Assembly (NCBI GenBank): GCA_016715105.1
Contig: JADKBO010000012.1
Coordinates: 1 to 64,000, forward strand
Direction: 5' to 3'
Source of the DNA: Saprospiraceae bacterium
GTDB taxonomy: Bacteria; Bacteroidota; Bacteroidia; Chitinophagales; Saprospiraceae
DNA: 64,000 bases
Below, piece by piece: positions 1-10,600 of the stretch. The notes under the pieces are model-generated. The model had not been told where the DNA came from and made no database searches. It saw only the letters and a program-made list of their open reading frames with translations. Positions within the stretch are counted from its first letter, which is position 1. Each line of letters starts with the position of its first letter. Both the position numbers and the translations under genes were made by a program.

Positions 1-467
1 TTGCTGTGAAGATGTTGGCCATTGGTGATCAGAAGTTGGAAAAATTGGCTTTGACTGATCGGGTGACTTTGGAAGCTGGTGATAGTGAGGCCATGCGATA
101 CGAAGAGGGACGGTTTGACTTGGCCATGTCTTCGTTTGGGGTCCGTAATTTTGGAAATCTGAAGAAAGGTTTATCAGAAATGCATAGGGTGTTGAGGCCA
201 GGAGGCAGGATTATGGTTTTGGAATTTTCCAGGCCGAGGGTGTTTCCCATAAAAAACATGTTTAATATATACTTTAAATATGTTCTTCCCGTTATAGGGA
301 AACTTACATCAAAAGATCCAAGAGCATACAAGTACCTCTACGAATCAGTTCAACAATTTCCTGATTTTGAAAATTTTACCAAAATTTTGGAAGAAGTTGG
401 CTTTAAACATTCATCATACAAACCTTTGACTTTCGGCATATGCACCGTTTATTTGGCTACAAAATAG
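1..467 (+). CDS. ubiE: Demethylmenaquinone methyltransferase UbiE/MenG, C-terminal part (truncated by window edge)
   Basis: SAM-dependent C-methyltransferase that makes menaquinone from demethylmenaquinone, in the cytoplasm at the membrane face. The reading frame is open to the left edge, so the true start lies outside; the GTG at position 6 is internal. The visible ~153 residues carry the hallmarks of the UbiE C-terminal half: a DLAMSSFGVRNF stretch, then the conserved block EMHRVLRPGGRIMVLEFSRP, and the C-terminal FGICTVYLATK end. Full-length family members are about 240 residues, so roughly the first 90 residues with the glycine-rich SAM motif I are missing. The last 28 bases overlap the start of porT, a neighbourhood common in Bacteroidota. 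Menaquinone is the usual respiratory quinone of this phylum. Confidence 0.93.
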   Translation, partial: AVKMLAIGDQKLEKLALTDRVTLEAGDSEAMRYEEGRFDLAMSSFGVRNFGNLKKGLSEMHRVLRPGGRIMVLEFSRPRVFPIKNMFNIYFKYVLPVIGKLTSKDPRAYKYLYESVQQFPDFENFTKILEEVGFKHSSYKPLTFGICTVYLATK

Positions 468-1144
468 TTTTTACCGTAGTTTCCTTGTTTTGTTTTACCA
501 TGACGATGCAGGGCCAGTTCAGTGCACGGGACAATGTCAATTATCTGGATTTTCAGAGTAAACGGTACTATTTTGGAATGTCTTTTGGGGCAAATTTTTC
601 CAAATTTCTCGTCATACAGTCCAATGCCTTGATTACCGATGAACAATTACAAATCGTGGAAAGCGCGCCTCAGGGTGGATTCAACATTCATTTGATCAGC
701 AATCTCAAGATGGGTGAATATTTTGACTTTAGATTTAATCCGGGATTTGCCTTTATGTATCGCTCATTGATCTATAACAATAGTGCCAAAAAGGAGATAG
801 AATCTGTTTATTTTGAAACTCCTTTTAACATTCGGTTTAAATCAGCTCCTTATAAAGACAAACGCGCATTTGTCATGGCAGGTGTAAAATACGGTTATGA
901 TGTAGCGAGCAATAGTAAATCTCGTAGAAGTGAAAATCTCATCAAGTTGTCACCACATGATTTCCAATGGGAAGCAGGCATTGGAGTACAACTGTATTAT
1001 CCATTCTTTATTTTCAGTCCAGAAATCAAAATCTCACGCGGGCTAGGTAACTCCTTGATTTACAATAGAAATCTACCAGAAAGCATTATTTTGGATAAGA
1101 TCAATTCGTCTATAGTGACTATATCGTTTAATTTTGAAGGGTAG
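440..1144 (+). CDS. porT: PorT-family outer-membrane protein (type IX secretion)
   Basis: 234-residue exported protein of the PorT family, an outer-membrane beta-barrel needed for type IX secretion/gliding systems. The N-terminus has a hydrophobic signal segment (about residues 8-25, VVSLFCFTMTMQGQ) followed by a short spacer. The body alternates aromatic and charged residues typical of a beta-barrel, with motifs such as YYFGMSFGANFSKF near residue 43 and a terminal strand ending in ISFNFEG. The start at 440 overlaps ubiE by 28 bases in another frame, implying translational coupling; ubiE-porT adjacency is common in Bacteroidota. A T9SS cargo gene (43104-45476) is in the same window, consistent with a functioning system. 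The family is recognised from pattern, length and context. Confidence 0.85.
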   Translation: MHRLFGYKIVFTVVSLFCFTMTMQGQFSARDNVNYLDFQSKRYYFGMSFGANFSKFLVIQSNALITDEQLQIVESAPQGGFNIHLISNLKMGEYFDFRFNPGFAFMYRSLIYNNSAKKEIESVYFETPFNIRFKSAPYKDKRAFVMAGVKYGYDVASNSKSRRSENLIKLSPHDFQWEAGIGVQLYYPFFIFSPEIKISRGLGNSLIYNRNLPESIILDKINSSIVTISFNFEG

Positions 1145-1197
1145 ATTAACTCAGAAGTACTACTAGTTCCCAAGCACCAATCCAACCAAATCTTTAA

Positions 1198-1901
1198 TTA
1201 CGGACAAAGTTTGTCATATGTAAAAACGTGTTTGTTTAATTCTGTCCACTTCATTTCGGGATACATTTCTTTGATCTTATCACAGTCTTTGAAAAGATGA
1301 GTCATTTCTTCTTCGTAATTTTTCTTTTCTAATTTGAAGGCTACTTCCTCTCCAACCTTTACTAAATAAGATTTAGCATCGCCACCAGCAAGGGTGACAG
1401 GGCCAATGCCAAAAGACATTGATTCTTTTGCAAGAGGGTCATTGAAAACTTTGATTTTGGAGGCAGATGCAGGGTTTAACAATTGAAGGAGGACCGTATA
1501 TTTCTTTTTCTTAACAACTACATCGGTAGTTTCAAAGTAAAAGTATCCGTCCTTTACCAGAGACTTATTGGCTGATGCGTCTTTGGACATTTTATTGACA
1601 TCACCAACTACACCATAAGCATTTGTAAATTTACTCAATCCTGTGGGTGGCAAAAATGCAGATTTAATTTCCTCTGGCTTTAATTTCACTTTTTTACCAT
1701 TTGCTTTGATTTCTACAAAGTTGATCATTCCTTTTTTACGATCTACGTCTTCGATACGACCAACTAATTCAGTTCCATCTGTGAGAGTGACAAAGGCGTC
1801 TTTGTTGTCAGTAAATCGAGTTGCTTCTTCTAGAAAATCTGATTGAGCAAATGAAAATTGCACCATTAATAATAGGCAAAAAGTGGTAAGTAGTTTTTCA
1901 T
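1198..1901 (-). CDS. Exported protein of unknown function; signal peptide out of frame by one base
   Basis: The uninterrupted frame (1198-1866, 222 residues) starts weakly with MVQFSFAQSDF, which looks like the end of a signal peptide. Upstream in the same frame the codons read LLTTFCLLL, but no start codon occurs before a stop. An ATG at 1899-1901 in the neighbouring frame begins ATG-AAAAA-CTA; one additional A in the run (plus-strand T5 at 1894-1898) would give MKKLLTTFCLLLMVQ, a textbook signal peptide. I therefore annotate one gene with an apparent 1-base deletion. The mature part has a segment LTDGTELVGRIEDVDRKKG near residue 28, resembling small beta-rich modules that begin bacterial exported proteins, and is otherwise lysine-rich. 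Function unknown. Confidence 0.7.
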
Positions 1902-2144
1902 TGTAATTGGATTGACATTAAAAAGGATTGGATTAATTACCTTGGAAAAATTCGAAGTTAATTAATTAGTCATTTTTAATAAGGTTAAATTTAAAATTTC
2001 AAGGTAAAGATATAAAATTAATATTTAGATGTATGTAAATATTAATTTTAATCAAGTAATATTTGAACAAAATTTTGTTTTTACACGATCCTGCAACAAA
2101 AATTTATTGTTTAAATGATTTATCTAAGTGTATAAAATAAAAAA

Positions 2145-2181
2145 CATCATAAGTAAAACCGCACAGGATCTACTTATGATG
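2145..2181 (-). terminator. Rho-independent terminator for the small exported protein gene at 2231-2572
   Basis: Perfect 11-bp inverted repeat CATCATAAGTA / TACTTATGATG with a 15-nt loop. Read on the minus strand the stem is followed directly by TTTTTTATTTT. It lies 50 bases downstream of the stop codon at 2231. The AT-rich stem is weak, but the U-tract is good. Confidence 0.7.
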
Positions 2182-2230
2182 CTTAAAATTTATCAGAAAA
2201 CACCCTTATGGCATTCTCAAAAGCATGTAT

Positions 2231-2572
2231 CTATTCTTTCACACGTCCAACCGTCAACTCAGACATGTCAGACTTTACTTTTAACAAATCTTCAGAGATG
2301 AATTCACAAACATTGTGAATAACAAAATCTTGAATTGCTACATCGAAAGAGATTTCTTTATCGTCAATTTTACCGTTTGTCAATTCAATCTCACCAAAAG
2401 AAGAAGTAACGGTTCCTGTCAATGCGGTGCCATCCTTCTTAAACATAAATTCTAGTTCAAATGTACCTTGTGGACTTTCTGCGGTTCCCTTCCATTTTCC
2501 TGAAATGTCTTGAGAGAAGCCTGTGATGGTAAATGCAAATAGTAGCGCGGCAGCGAATAATAATTTTTTCAT
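2231..2572 (-). CDS. Small secreted beta-rich protein (lipocalin-like), function unknown
   Basis: 113-residue protein with a clear signal peptide (MKKLLFAAALLFAFTITGFSQ, cleavage expected after GFSQ). The mature ~93 residues read as a small antiparallel beta protein: DISGKWKGT, then a glycine/serine turn, LEFMFKKDGTALTGTV, GEIELTNGKIDDKEISF, and an ending ELTVGRVKE. Proteins of this type (SGxWxG start, xLTGxV middle, xRVK end) are widespread in Bacteroidota as small periplasmic proteins or as domains attached to glycoside hydrolases; no biochemical role is established that I know of. It sits behind the GH1 gene with its own terminator upstream and downstream, so it is probably a monocistronic unit. 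Confidence 0.8.
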   Translation of the reverse strand: MKKLLFAAALLFAFTITGFSQDISGKWKGTAESPQGTFELEFMFKKDGTALTGTVTSSFGEIELTNGKIDDKEISFDVAIQDFVIHNVCEFISEDLLKVKSDMSELTVGRVKE

Positions 2573-2645
2573 TATCTTTTTATTTTAACTTTTCGAATCA
2601 AAAATCAATAATACGAATATTTTGTATTACTGGTTTAAACTCCAA

Positions 2646-2683
2646 AAGAAAAAATGGTCTCTAGCTAAGTTTTATAGACGACC
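2646..2683 (-). terminator. Rho-independent terminator after the GH1 gene
   Basis: On the minus strand the stem GGTC(g)TCTA pairs with TAGAGACC across an 11-nt loop with one bulged base, and is followed by ATTTTTTCTTTT. It starts about 30 bases after the GH1 stop codon (2714) and marks the end of the susC-susD-CRTAC1-GH1 unit. Confidence 0.65.
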
Positions 2684-2713
2684 AACCTTTAAATGTCGAC
2701 AAAGTATAACCTT

Positions 2714-4093
2714 CTAGTGATTCTCCTTGATGTAATCCCTGTACCAATGGTAGGAAGTTTTGGGCGTGCGTACCAATGTTTCAAAATCCACGTGGACTAA
2801 GCCAAATCTTTTGGAATAACCCAAAGCCCATTCAAAATTATCCATGAATGACCATGCAAAGTATCCTTTGAGTTTGGCCCCTCGAGCGATGGCATTGGCG
2901 CATTCTTCCAAATACCCGTGCAAAAATTCTACTCGACCTGGATCAGCTGATTCGCCATTGACCACTTCTGCGTCAAAACTGCAACCATTTTCTGTAATGT
3001 AAATATCTGGATTCCCGTAGCGATTGGCAATCCAAACCAATAACTTTCTGCATCCCCATGGAACGATGCTCCAGCCCATTGAAGTCTGTCCCCATGCTGG
3101 ATCAACAGATAAAATCACGTCTTGATCTTCTGAAATACCGCCATTGCCATAAACTGATTGTTCGACATCTGCGCTGTGGTCATCGTTTTTGACCATCATG
3201 GTTGTGTAGTGATTGAGTCCAAAGAAATCGGAGGAGCCTTTGAGCATTTCCTGTTCTTCAACGGTGAAAATGGGAAGTCTATCTCCCACTCTATCGATCA
3301 TGCTTTGAGGGTAATTCCCTTTGTACACCGGGTCCGCAAACCACCCGAGAAAAAACTCCAAAGCTCGCTCGGCCGCTGCTATGTTATCTGGATGATCATC
3401 AATGGGCTCTCGCCAATCGCAATTGTTGGTAATACCAATCACACCACTTTGTGTTTGCTGATATTTTTGACGATATATTTGCACAGCTTCTGCGTGGGCC
3501 AAAAGGAGATGATGCCCTGCGAGGTAAGGAGCACTGTTGGATGTTATGGCAGGTGGAAATACTGCTTGGCCGTAGCCTAAAATTGCAACAACCCATGGCT
3601 CATTGAGCGTAATCCAATGTTTGACTCGGTCACCAAAGGCTGCAAAACAAATGTCCGCAAAGTTTTTAAAATGATCAACGATCTCTCTACCCAACCAGCC
3701 ATCGTGCTCATCCTGAAGTGTTTGCGGTAAGTCCCAGTGATAAAGTGTCACCCAAGGGGTAATGCCATTAGCCAATAAATCATCTATCAGTTTATTATAA
3801 AAATCGATGCCTTTTTGATTGACTTCACCATAACCTTGAGGCAAAATCCTTGTCCAAGCGATGGAAAATCGATAAGCCTTGACGCCTAAGTCAGCAATCA
3901 TTTTTACATCTGAACTGCTCATATGGTAATGGTCACAAGCGACGTTACCATTTTCATCATTCATCACATTGCCAGGCTTATTTGAAAAAGTATCCCAAAT
4001 AGATAAACCTTTTCCGTCTTCATCAAATGCACCTTCTATCTGGTAAGCACTCGTAGCTACACCCCAAATAAAGTTTTCTCCAAATTTACTCAT
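2714..4093 (-). CDS. GH1 family beta-glucosidase
   Basis: 459-residue glycoside hydrolase family 1 enzyme (retaining beta-glucosidase/beta-galactosidase type). The N-terminal GH1 signature FIWGVATSAYQIEGA is at residues 8-22. The acid/base glutamate is E165 in TLNEPW and the nucleophile is E368 in YITENG; the C-terminal substrate-binding motif WSFMDNFEWALGY is also complete. Length is normal for the family and there is no signal peptide, so it is cytoplasmic and would act on short beta-linked oligosaccharides after import. It lies 48 bases downstream of a CRTAC1-like gene and ends with a terminator, so it is probably the last gene of the susCD-led cluster. Exact substrate cannot be read from the sequence. 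Confidence 0.96.
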   Translation of the reverse strand: MSKFGENFIWGVATSAYQIEGAFDEDGKGLSIWDTFSNKPGNVMNDENGNVACDHYHMSSSDVKMIADLGVKAYRFSIAWTRILPQGYGEVNQKGIDFYNKLIDDLLANGITPWVTLYHWDLPQTLQDEHDGWLGREIVDHFKNFADICFAAFGDRVKHWITLNEPWVVAILGYGQAVFPPAITSNSAPYLAGHHLLLAHAEAVQIYRQKYQQTQSGVIGITNNCDWREPIDDHPDNIAAAERALEFFLGWFADPVYKGNYPQSMIDRVGDRLPIFTVEEQEMLKGSSDFFGLNHYTTMMVKNDDHSADVEQSVYGNGGISEDQDVILSVDPAWGQTSMGWSIVPWGCRKLLVWIANRYGNPDIYITENGCSFDAEVVNGESADPGRVEFLHGYLEECANAIARGAKLKGYFAWSFMDNFEWALGYSKRFGLVHVDFETLVRTPKTSYHWYRDYIKENH

Positions 4094-4141
4094 ACTGTTT
4101 TTCTTGTTGGACTGTTTTATTTTAGCCGGTCTAGAAAGAGA

Positions 4142-7100
4142 TTACAATGGATTTTTTACGTCCAGTGTGATTGTTCTCTTTTCTTTTTTCGAATTCCAAA
4201 TATCCGCCGTAGTGGCTTGTTTTGGATAGGAAATGTATTTGGAAGATTGACTCAAATAACCATTTCCGTTGTATAATTCTGAGGTTAATAAAATTTTATT
4301 GCTTGCGTCTTTGAATTGAATTTTTAAATCATTCTCACTGACTTTTACAATAGGATGCTGACTCAATGCATTAAAGCCTTTGATAGGGCCATCATAGTTG
4401 GTCATGATGTAAGACAGTTTATTGCCCTTTTGAATGGCAGCCAAACTTCTTGGTTCACATTTTAAATCCAATCCTGACTGGTCCATCGGTACTACAGAAA
4501 AATTACCCTTACCATCGCCTTTTAATAAAGTGCCAAATGAAGCGTCCAATTTTCCAATTGTCAATTCTGTGCCATAGTTATTGCCAACCAACAATACATC
4601 TAGCTGCCCATCATCGTCAAAATCTTGGATTTGAGATCCTAAAACAGATGAAAACTGTGCTGCTGTTGGTAATGGTTTAATTTCAAATTTACCATTGCCC
4701 ATATTGATCAAAACAACTGATAGTAGATAATTCGCCTCAACTACGTATGCATCTTTTCTAAATTCCTTGGTAACAATGCTCTCAATTGGAGCTTTAGCCA
4801 AACTGCTGTAATAAATAAACTTTTTCCTCAATCCATTGAGCTCCTTGACGAGGTCTCCTTTTACATGATATGGAACTTCTTGATAAACGCCTTTTTGATC
4901 TTTGAAAAAGGTGGTTGGAATAAAATCGTATGATCCATTTTCATCGAAGTCTTTGCTGTAAACTCGTATGGGTCGATCACTACTTGCTTTCAAAATTGAA
5001 TTCTCTCCATAATTTCCAACCACATAGTCTATGTCGCCATCATTGTCAAAATCGGCTCCATTGATACTGTTCCACCAACCTTTCAAATCATTCAAATCTT
5101 TATTGGGTGTGTAGACCAGTTTACCATTCGTGTTTTTATAAAATGAAATGCCGCCAAAATCTCCAACTGTAATCAGATCAACCGATCCATCATTGTCATA
5201 ATCTGACCACAAGGCATCAGAAATCATCATTTTAGAGGCTTCAAATGGTTTATTGTCTTTTGTGAATTTGATATTGCCTGGTGTACTTTCATTGGTCAAA
5301 AGGAAAGACTCTTCGGCCATTGGGAACTTATAAGTGATGGCTTTACCACCGATAAATAAATCAATGTCCCCATCTCCATCATAATCGCACGCTTTTACAC
5401 AAGCTGTTTGCATATTTGGAACTGGTAATTTATCTGAAGCGTCCTGAAAAATACCGTTATTATTGATTAATAAAACGTCTTTGAGTTTTGGATCATCGTT
5501 ATTGTATTCATTTGAACCACAACCAATGTATAAATCCAAGTCCGCGTCTCCGTCTATGTCAACAAAAAGTGGCGCTAACTCTTCTTTTGCAACATCAACA
5601 GGCATAGCTGTTGATTTTTTAAATCCAGTACCAGAACTTATATACAATGTTCCTTTTCTGTCTCTAGATCCGGTAATGTAGAAATCGTCGTTTCCATCTT
5701 TGTTTACATCACCGACCGCAACACCAGGACCTAAATTTGACAACTTTTTGAGCAATAATGGGTCTGAATTGAAGTCTATATAATCCTGTTCTGAAAAAGT
5801 ATCTTGAGGTATGGTAAGGTTTTGCGTAAATATTGGAGACATTTCCTTTTTAGCAAAATCATATGGTGCCACTTCTACCTTACTGCGGTCAAGAACCAAG
5901 GTCTGATTTGATTTTACGTTTTGAAGTTTTGTTACCTGGTGGTCAGGCCAGATGACTTCTAAATTCACCAAGGAGTCCTTGCCCAATCCTAGGTAAACTG
6001 TGGAAGAAACCACGGATAAATAGCCTCGAGAGGTGGTATGTTCATATGTACTGGAAATATTCGCTGTCGAATAATTGATGATGGTTCCTGTTGCCTCCAA
6101 ATTGGGTTTTACCCCTTTGAGGTCTATTTTGAGGTAATTGTTTTTGCTTTGTTCTGAGAGGTGATTTTCATAAACATGGGCTACATCATCAATGTTGTTG
6201 ACAATGTAATCGAGATCACCATCATTGTCCAGGTCTCCATATGCTGCACCATTTGAAAAAGAAGGAAGTTCTATTCCCCAATCTTCGGTCACATTTTCAA
6301 ATTTGAGGTCGCCCGTATTGCGATAGGCGTAGTTTTTTAATTTAACGATGGGAATTTTGGAAAGAATTTCCTTTTTGTCATAATAGGCAGTGTACTCAGA
6401 TTGGTAGTCCATGAAGTCTTTGTCAGTGATATCCTTTGGAAAACCATTGGTGATGATGATGTCTCTAAAGCCATCGCCGTCAAAGTCAGCCAATAAGGGA
6501 GCCCATGACCAGTCAGTGGCTTCAATACCAGAAAGCATGGCAATGTCTCCAAATAAAGGATGGCCTCTTTCTGGACTTACGCCATTGTTGTATTGCAATA
6601 CATTTCGGACAAATTGAAAAGTATAGTTGAAAGAATTGTTATTGATGTAATTGGTGTAATTATTGGACCCCATCATAGTTTTTTTCCTGTAATTATCTTC
6701 AGGAAGCATGTCTACCGTGAGCACATCTTGGAGTGCGTCGTTATTGAAATCTGCAACGTCAATTCCCATTGCAGAAAAACTTGTGTGATTGAAATACTCG
6801 TTGATTTTATTTGAAAAGGTGCCATTTTTATTGTTGATATAAAGCACATCATTGGATAAAAAGTCATTGGTGACGTAAATGTCTTTATACCCATCTTTAT
6901 TGATGTCAAAAACATTAAAACCTAAACTATATCCTGCCTCAACAATTCCAGCTCCTTGAGAAACATCTGAAAAATAAGGATGTCCCTTGAGGCTATCCCA
7001 GTTATTTTGAAATAACTTATCTACTTTAGGTGAATTTAATACTTCTTTATTGGTATATCGTGCAAAATCATTTTTATCCATTTTGTTATTGATGATGAAT

Positions 7101-7671
7101 AAATCTAAGTCACCATCATTATCGTAGTCAAAAAAGGTGGCATTTGTTGTATAACTGGTGTCGGCAATTCCATATTCAGATGCAGATTCTTTGAAGCTGA
7201 TTTTGCCATTTTCAGTTTGGTTGATGAACAACATATTTTTGCGATCTTCCGGATTTTTGTGAGTAGATGCGGTCACATAAATGTCCTTCTTACCGTCCTG
7301 ATTTACATCGGCAACAGCTATTCCTGTGCACCACCTACCTTTGGTACTAAAACCACTGCCTTGTGTAATATCCTCAAATTGAAGTTTTGATTTGTTTTTG
7401 TAAATCTTACTTTCCACCATATTTCCTGTAAAGACTACGTCTTCCAAACCGTCATTATCAAAATCTGCTAGAGCAACACCACCGCCGTTGTAGATGTATT
7501 CATAGTCAATGATGTTCATCGAATCTGATTCAGTGATCGTATTTTTAAAATCAATACCAGATTGTTCTACATTCAACAAACTAAATAAGCTAGATCCGTC
7601 TTTTCCTTTTTTGTGCAGGAAAACAAAAATATGATCGTGAAGAAGCAAAAGGTTTTTATAAAAAATTTCAT
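4142..7671 (-). CDS. Exported FG-GAP/VCBS repeat protein with ASPIC/UnbV domain (CRTAC1-like), N-terminal frameshift
   Basis: About 1,170 residues of calcium-binding beta-propeller repeats (many DxDNDGxxD-type loops such as ADFDNDGLEDV and DYDNDGDLDLF). An ASPIC/UnbV segment lies near residues 500-580 (NYLKIDLKG ... VYLGLGKDSL), giving the CRTAC1-like arrangement. The long frame begins only at a TTG (7648). An ATG at 7669-7671 in another frame encodes a lipoprotein signal, MKFFIKTFCFFTIIFLFSC-T, with lipobox LFSC. The two frames join if one A is added to the six-base A-run (plus-strand T6 at 7607-7612), giving C-T-K-K-G-K-D-G. So this is a lipoprotein gene with an apparent 1-base deletion. 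It is a paralogue of the next gene upstream (7691-10996) and probably a surface partner of the adjacent SusCD. Substrate unknown. Confidence 0.88.
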
Positions 7672-7690
7672 TTTATAAATCTATTAAAAA

Positions 7691-10600
7691 CTATTTAATG
7701 AATGATGTAGGTTCAAATACAAGGGTCGAATTATTGTTTCGAGCAACAAACAATTTACCGTCAAAAAATTGAACGTCTCTTACTTCACCTTGAATTTTCA
7801 AACCACTTTCCACTGCATTGACAAAAGTAAACTGCTTGTCTTTTCCACCTTTGAAATATCCACCGTTGAAGCCATCAATTCTTCCTACTTCTGGTTTTAG
7901 GCGATAAAAATTCCCCCCAAGAAATATATCTTTCAAACCATCTCCATCATAATCGCTGATGTCTATTGCAAATACAGCAGATAGTTGAGCTTCAACAGGC
8001 AGTGGCACAAAATTCAATACTTTATTATCATTCCAAATGATACCACTTGAAAAAGTTTTACAAATGTGCTGTTCTGACTTATCAAGCAGATCTTTGTCTA
8101 TGAGGTCAGCTACTTGTTTGTTAGCATATTCGCTATACAACAAGTTTTTCTTTTTGAGATAGGGCAATTGGGCCATCAAATCCTTTTTAGAAGCAAATGG
8201 ATAAGGCTTTGTATCTTCCGGGCCGTACCATTCGAGGATAGATTCAATTTTTCCGTTCTTATCAAAGTCATTGACGTAGAGTTTCAATGGACGCTCTACA
8301 GTTGCCTTGAATCTGAAATTTTCGCCCCAGTTTCCAACCACAAAATCAATATCCCCGTCACCATCTAAATCATCTTGTTTGATCACGTTCCACCACCCTT
8401 CTGAATTAGTAAGGCTCTTTTTAGTTCCAAGTTTTTTGCCATTTTCATTGAGCAAATAAGTGATGGGCATCCATTCACCAACAACAACCAAGTCCTTCCA
8501 TTTATCTCCATTGAGGTCTACCCATGTAGCATCTGATACCATTCCCAAAGTACCAATGGTCTCGTCTGTTAAATCAGTCCAACTTTCGCCATCATTGCGC
8601 ATTAACCAACTTCTTGGGGTAGAGCCATAAACACCAGGAATGGATTTCGCTCCTATAAACAAATCGTAATCATGGTCATTGTCAAAATCACAAGGGACAA
8701 CGCAGCCAATATTACCAGCTACGTATGGACCAAGCATGTCGGGTACAAAATTGCCTTTGCCATCATTGAGATAAAATCTCGACGTAAAAGAAATTTCGCC
8801 TCCTTGATATTCATTACCACCAAGCGCAATGATGAGGTCTAAGTCGTTGTCTTGATCAATGTCAAACAAAGCGCCGGCGACTTTATCACTTATTTTGTCC
8901 AGTTCAAAAGCTGGCTGATCTTTCAATTCAAATTTTCCATTTTTTTGAATGTAAACACTGGTTTTTTGACCTTTAGCGCCTAAAAGTATGATGTCATCTT
9001 CATGGTCTTCATTGAGGTCCCCTTTCAAAATTTTGGGGCCCATATTGGAAAGCATATGTGGCATCAACCTTTCGTGATCAAAATCATTGTAAAGATTTTC
9101 CACGTGCATAAAAGGTGCTTCAAAAACTTCAGCGCTTATTTCTTTAAAGATGTGATTTGGTGTTATGGTAACTTTTGAATCGGTAAAGGGAACATCTTTA
9201 TAGGTGATCGAGTTCGTCTCATTCATTTTTAAGCTCTTTTTTTCGAGCATGGTAGATTTCCCGTCATACCAGTCTATTTTCATAGAATCTATTTCAACTC
9301 CTGCTTCTAGACCAAATATTAAATCATAACTACATGAGGATTGAAAACCTCTGAAAGGTAATTGCTCCAGTATTTGAATGCCCTTTGAGGTGTATAACTG
9401 TAATCTTGTTCCAATGGCTCCAGTATTGTTACCCTGTCCTTTTAATTTTATTTTTAAGTAATTACTCTTTGTATTATTTTCGTAGATCATGGCTTCACTG
9501 TTGACATTATTGACGACAAGGTCAAGGTCTCCATCGTTGTCTAAGTCTCCGTAAGCTGATCCATTGCTGAAGCTAGGTGTTTTAATCCCCATTTCTACCG
9601 CTTTATTTTTAAATTTGAGATTTCCATCATTGATGAATAAATAATTGACTTGTTTATTCAAGGGTAATTTCTCAGCAAATGGTGTGAAATCAGTTTTACC
9701 ACTTTCTTTAACGACATTTTTCACGAAACTTTCATCCGCTAAAAAGTCAATAAAATCCAGGTCTGTAATGTCGTGGTAAATGCCATTACTTACGAAAATG
9801 TCTTTGTTTCCATCGTTGTTAAAATCTGCAATAAGGCTACCCCAACTCCAATCGGTAGCATCCACTCCGGCATATCTTGCAATTTCTTTGAATGTTCCAT
9901 CACCATTATTGAGCTGCAGACCATTTTGCACAAACTGAAAAAAGTAGGTGCTTTTCATTTTCATGTCTTCCAGGAAATACTCTTCTAAATTGATGGCTGA
10001 TTTTAGTCGTTTATTAGAAGCAGGCAACATGTCCGTGGAGAATATGTCTAGAAATCCATCATTATTGATGTCTGCAATGTCAGCGCCCATGCTATTGGCT
10101 GAGATATAGCCAAAACGATCGGTCAATTCTTCTTTAAAAGTACCATCTTTTTGATTGATGTAGAGGTAATCGCGCTCCCAAAAGTCATTGGAAACATAAA
10201 TATCCAGATATCCATCATTATTGACATCGCCCGTAGAAACACCTAGTCCAAAGTCTATTTCCCCCGAAAAAATACCACTCTCCTTTGTCACATCAACAAA
10301 TTTACCACCCTCATTGCGATATAATCTGTCGCCACCCGGAGCTCCATAATTAAATCTGTCTCTGGAAACCACCTGGATACGCTGTGGATCTGTGTAGCTA
10401 TTGTTTAAGATAAAACAATCCAAGTCACCGTCCCGGTCATAATCAAAAAAAGAAGCGTGTGTGGTAAAACCGTCATCTGCCAGTCCATATTCTGATGCTT
10501 TTTCTGAAAATGTAAGGTCACCATTGTTAATGTAAAGCTCATTAGTTCTTTTACCTCCGGCTATTTCACCAGAATAACAGACGTATATGTCTAGAAAACC

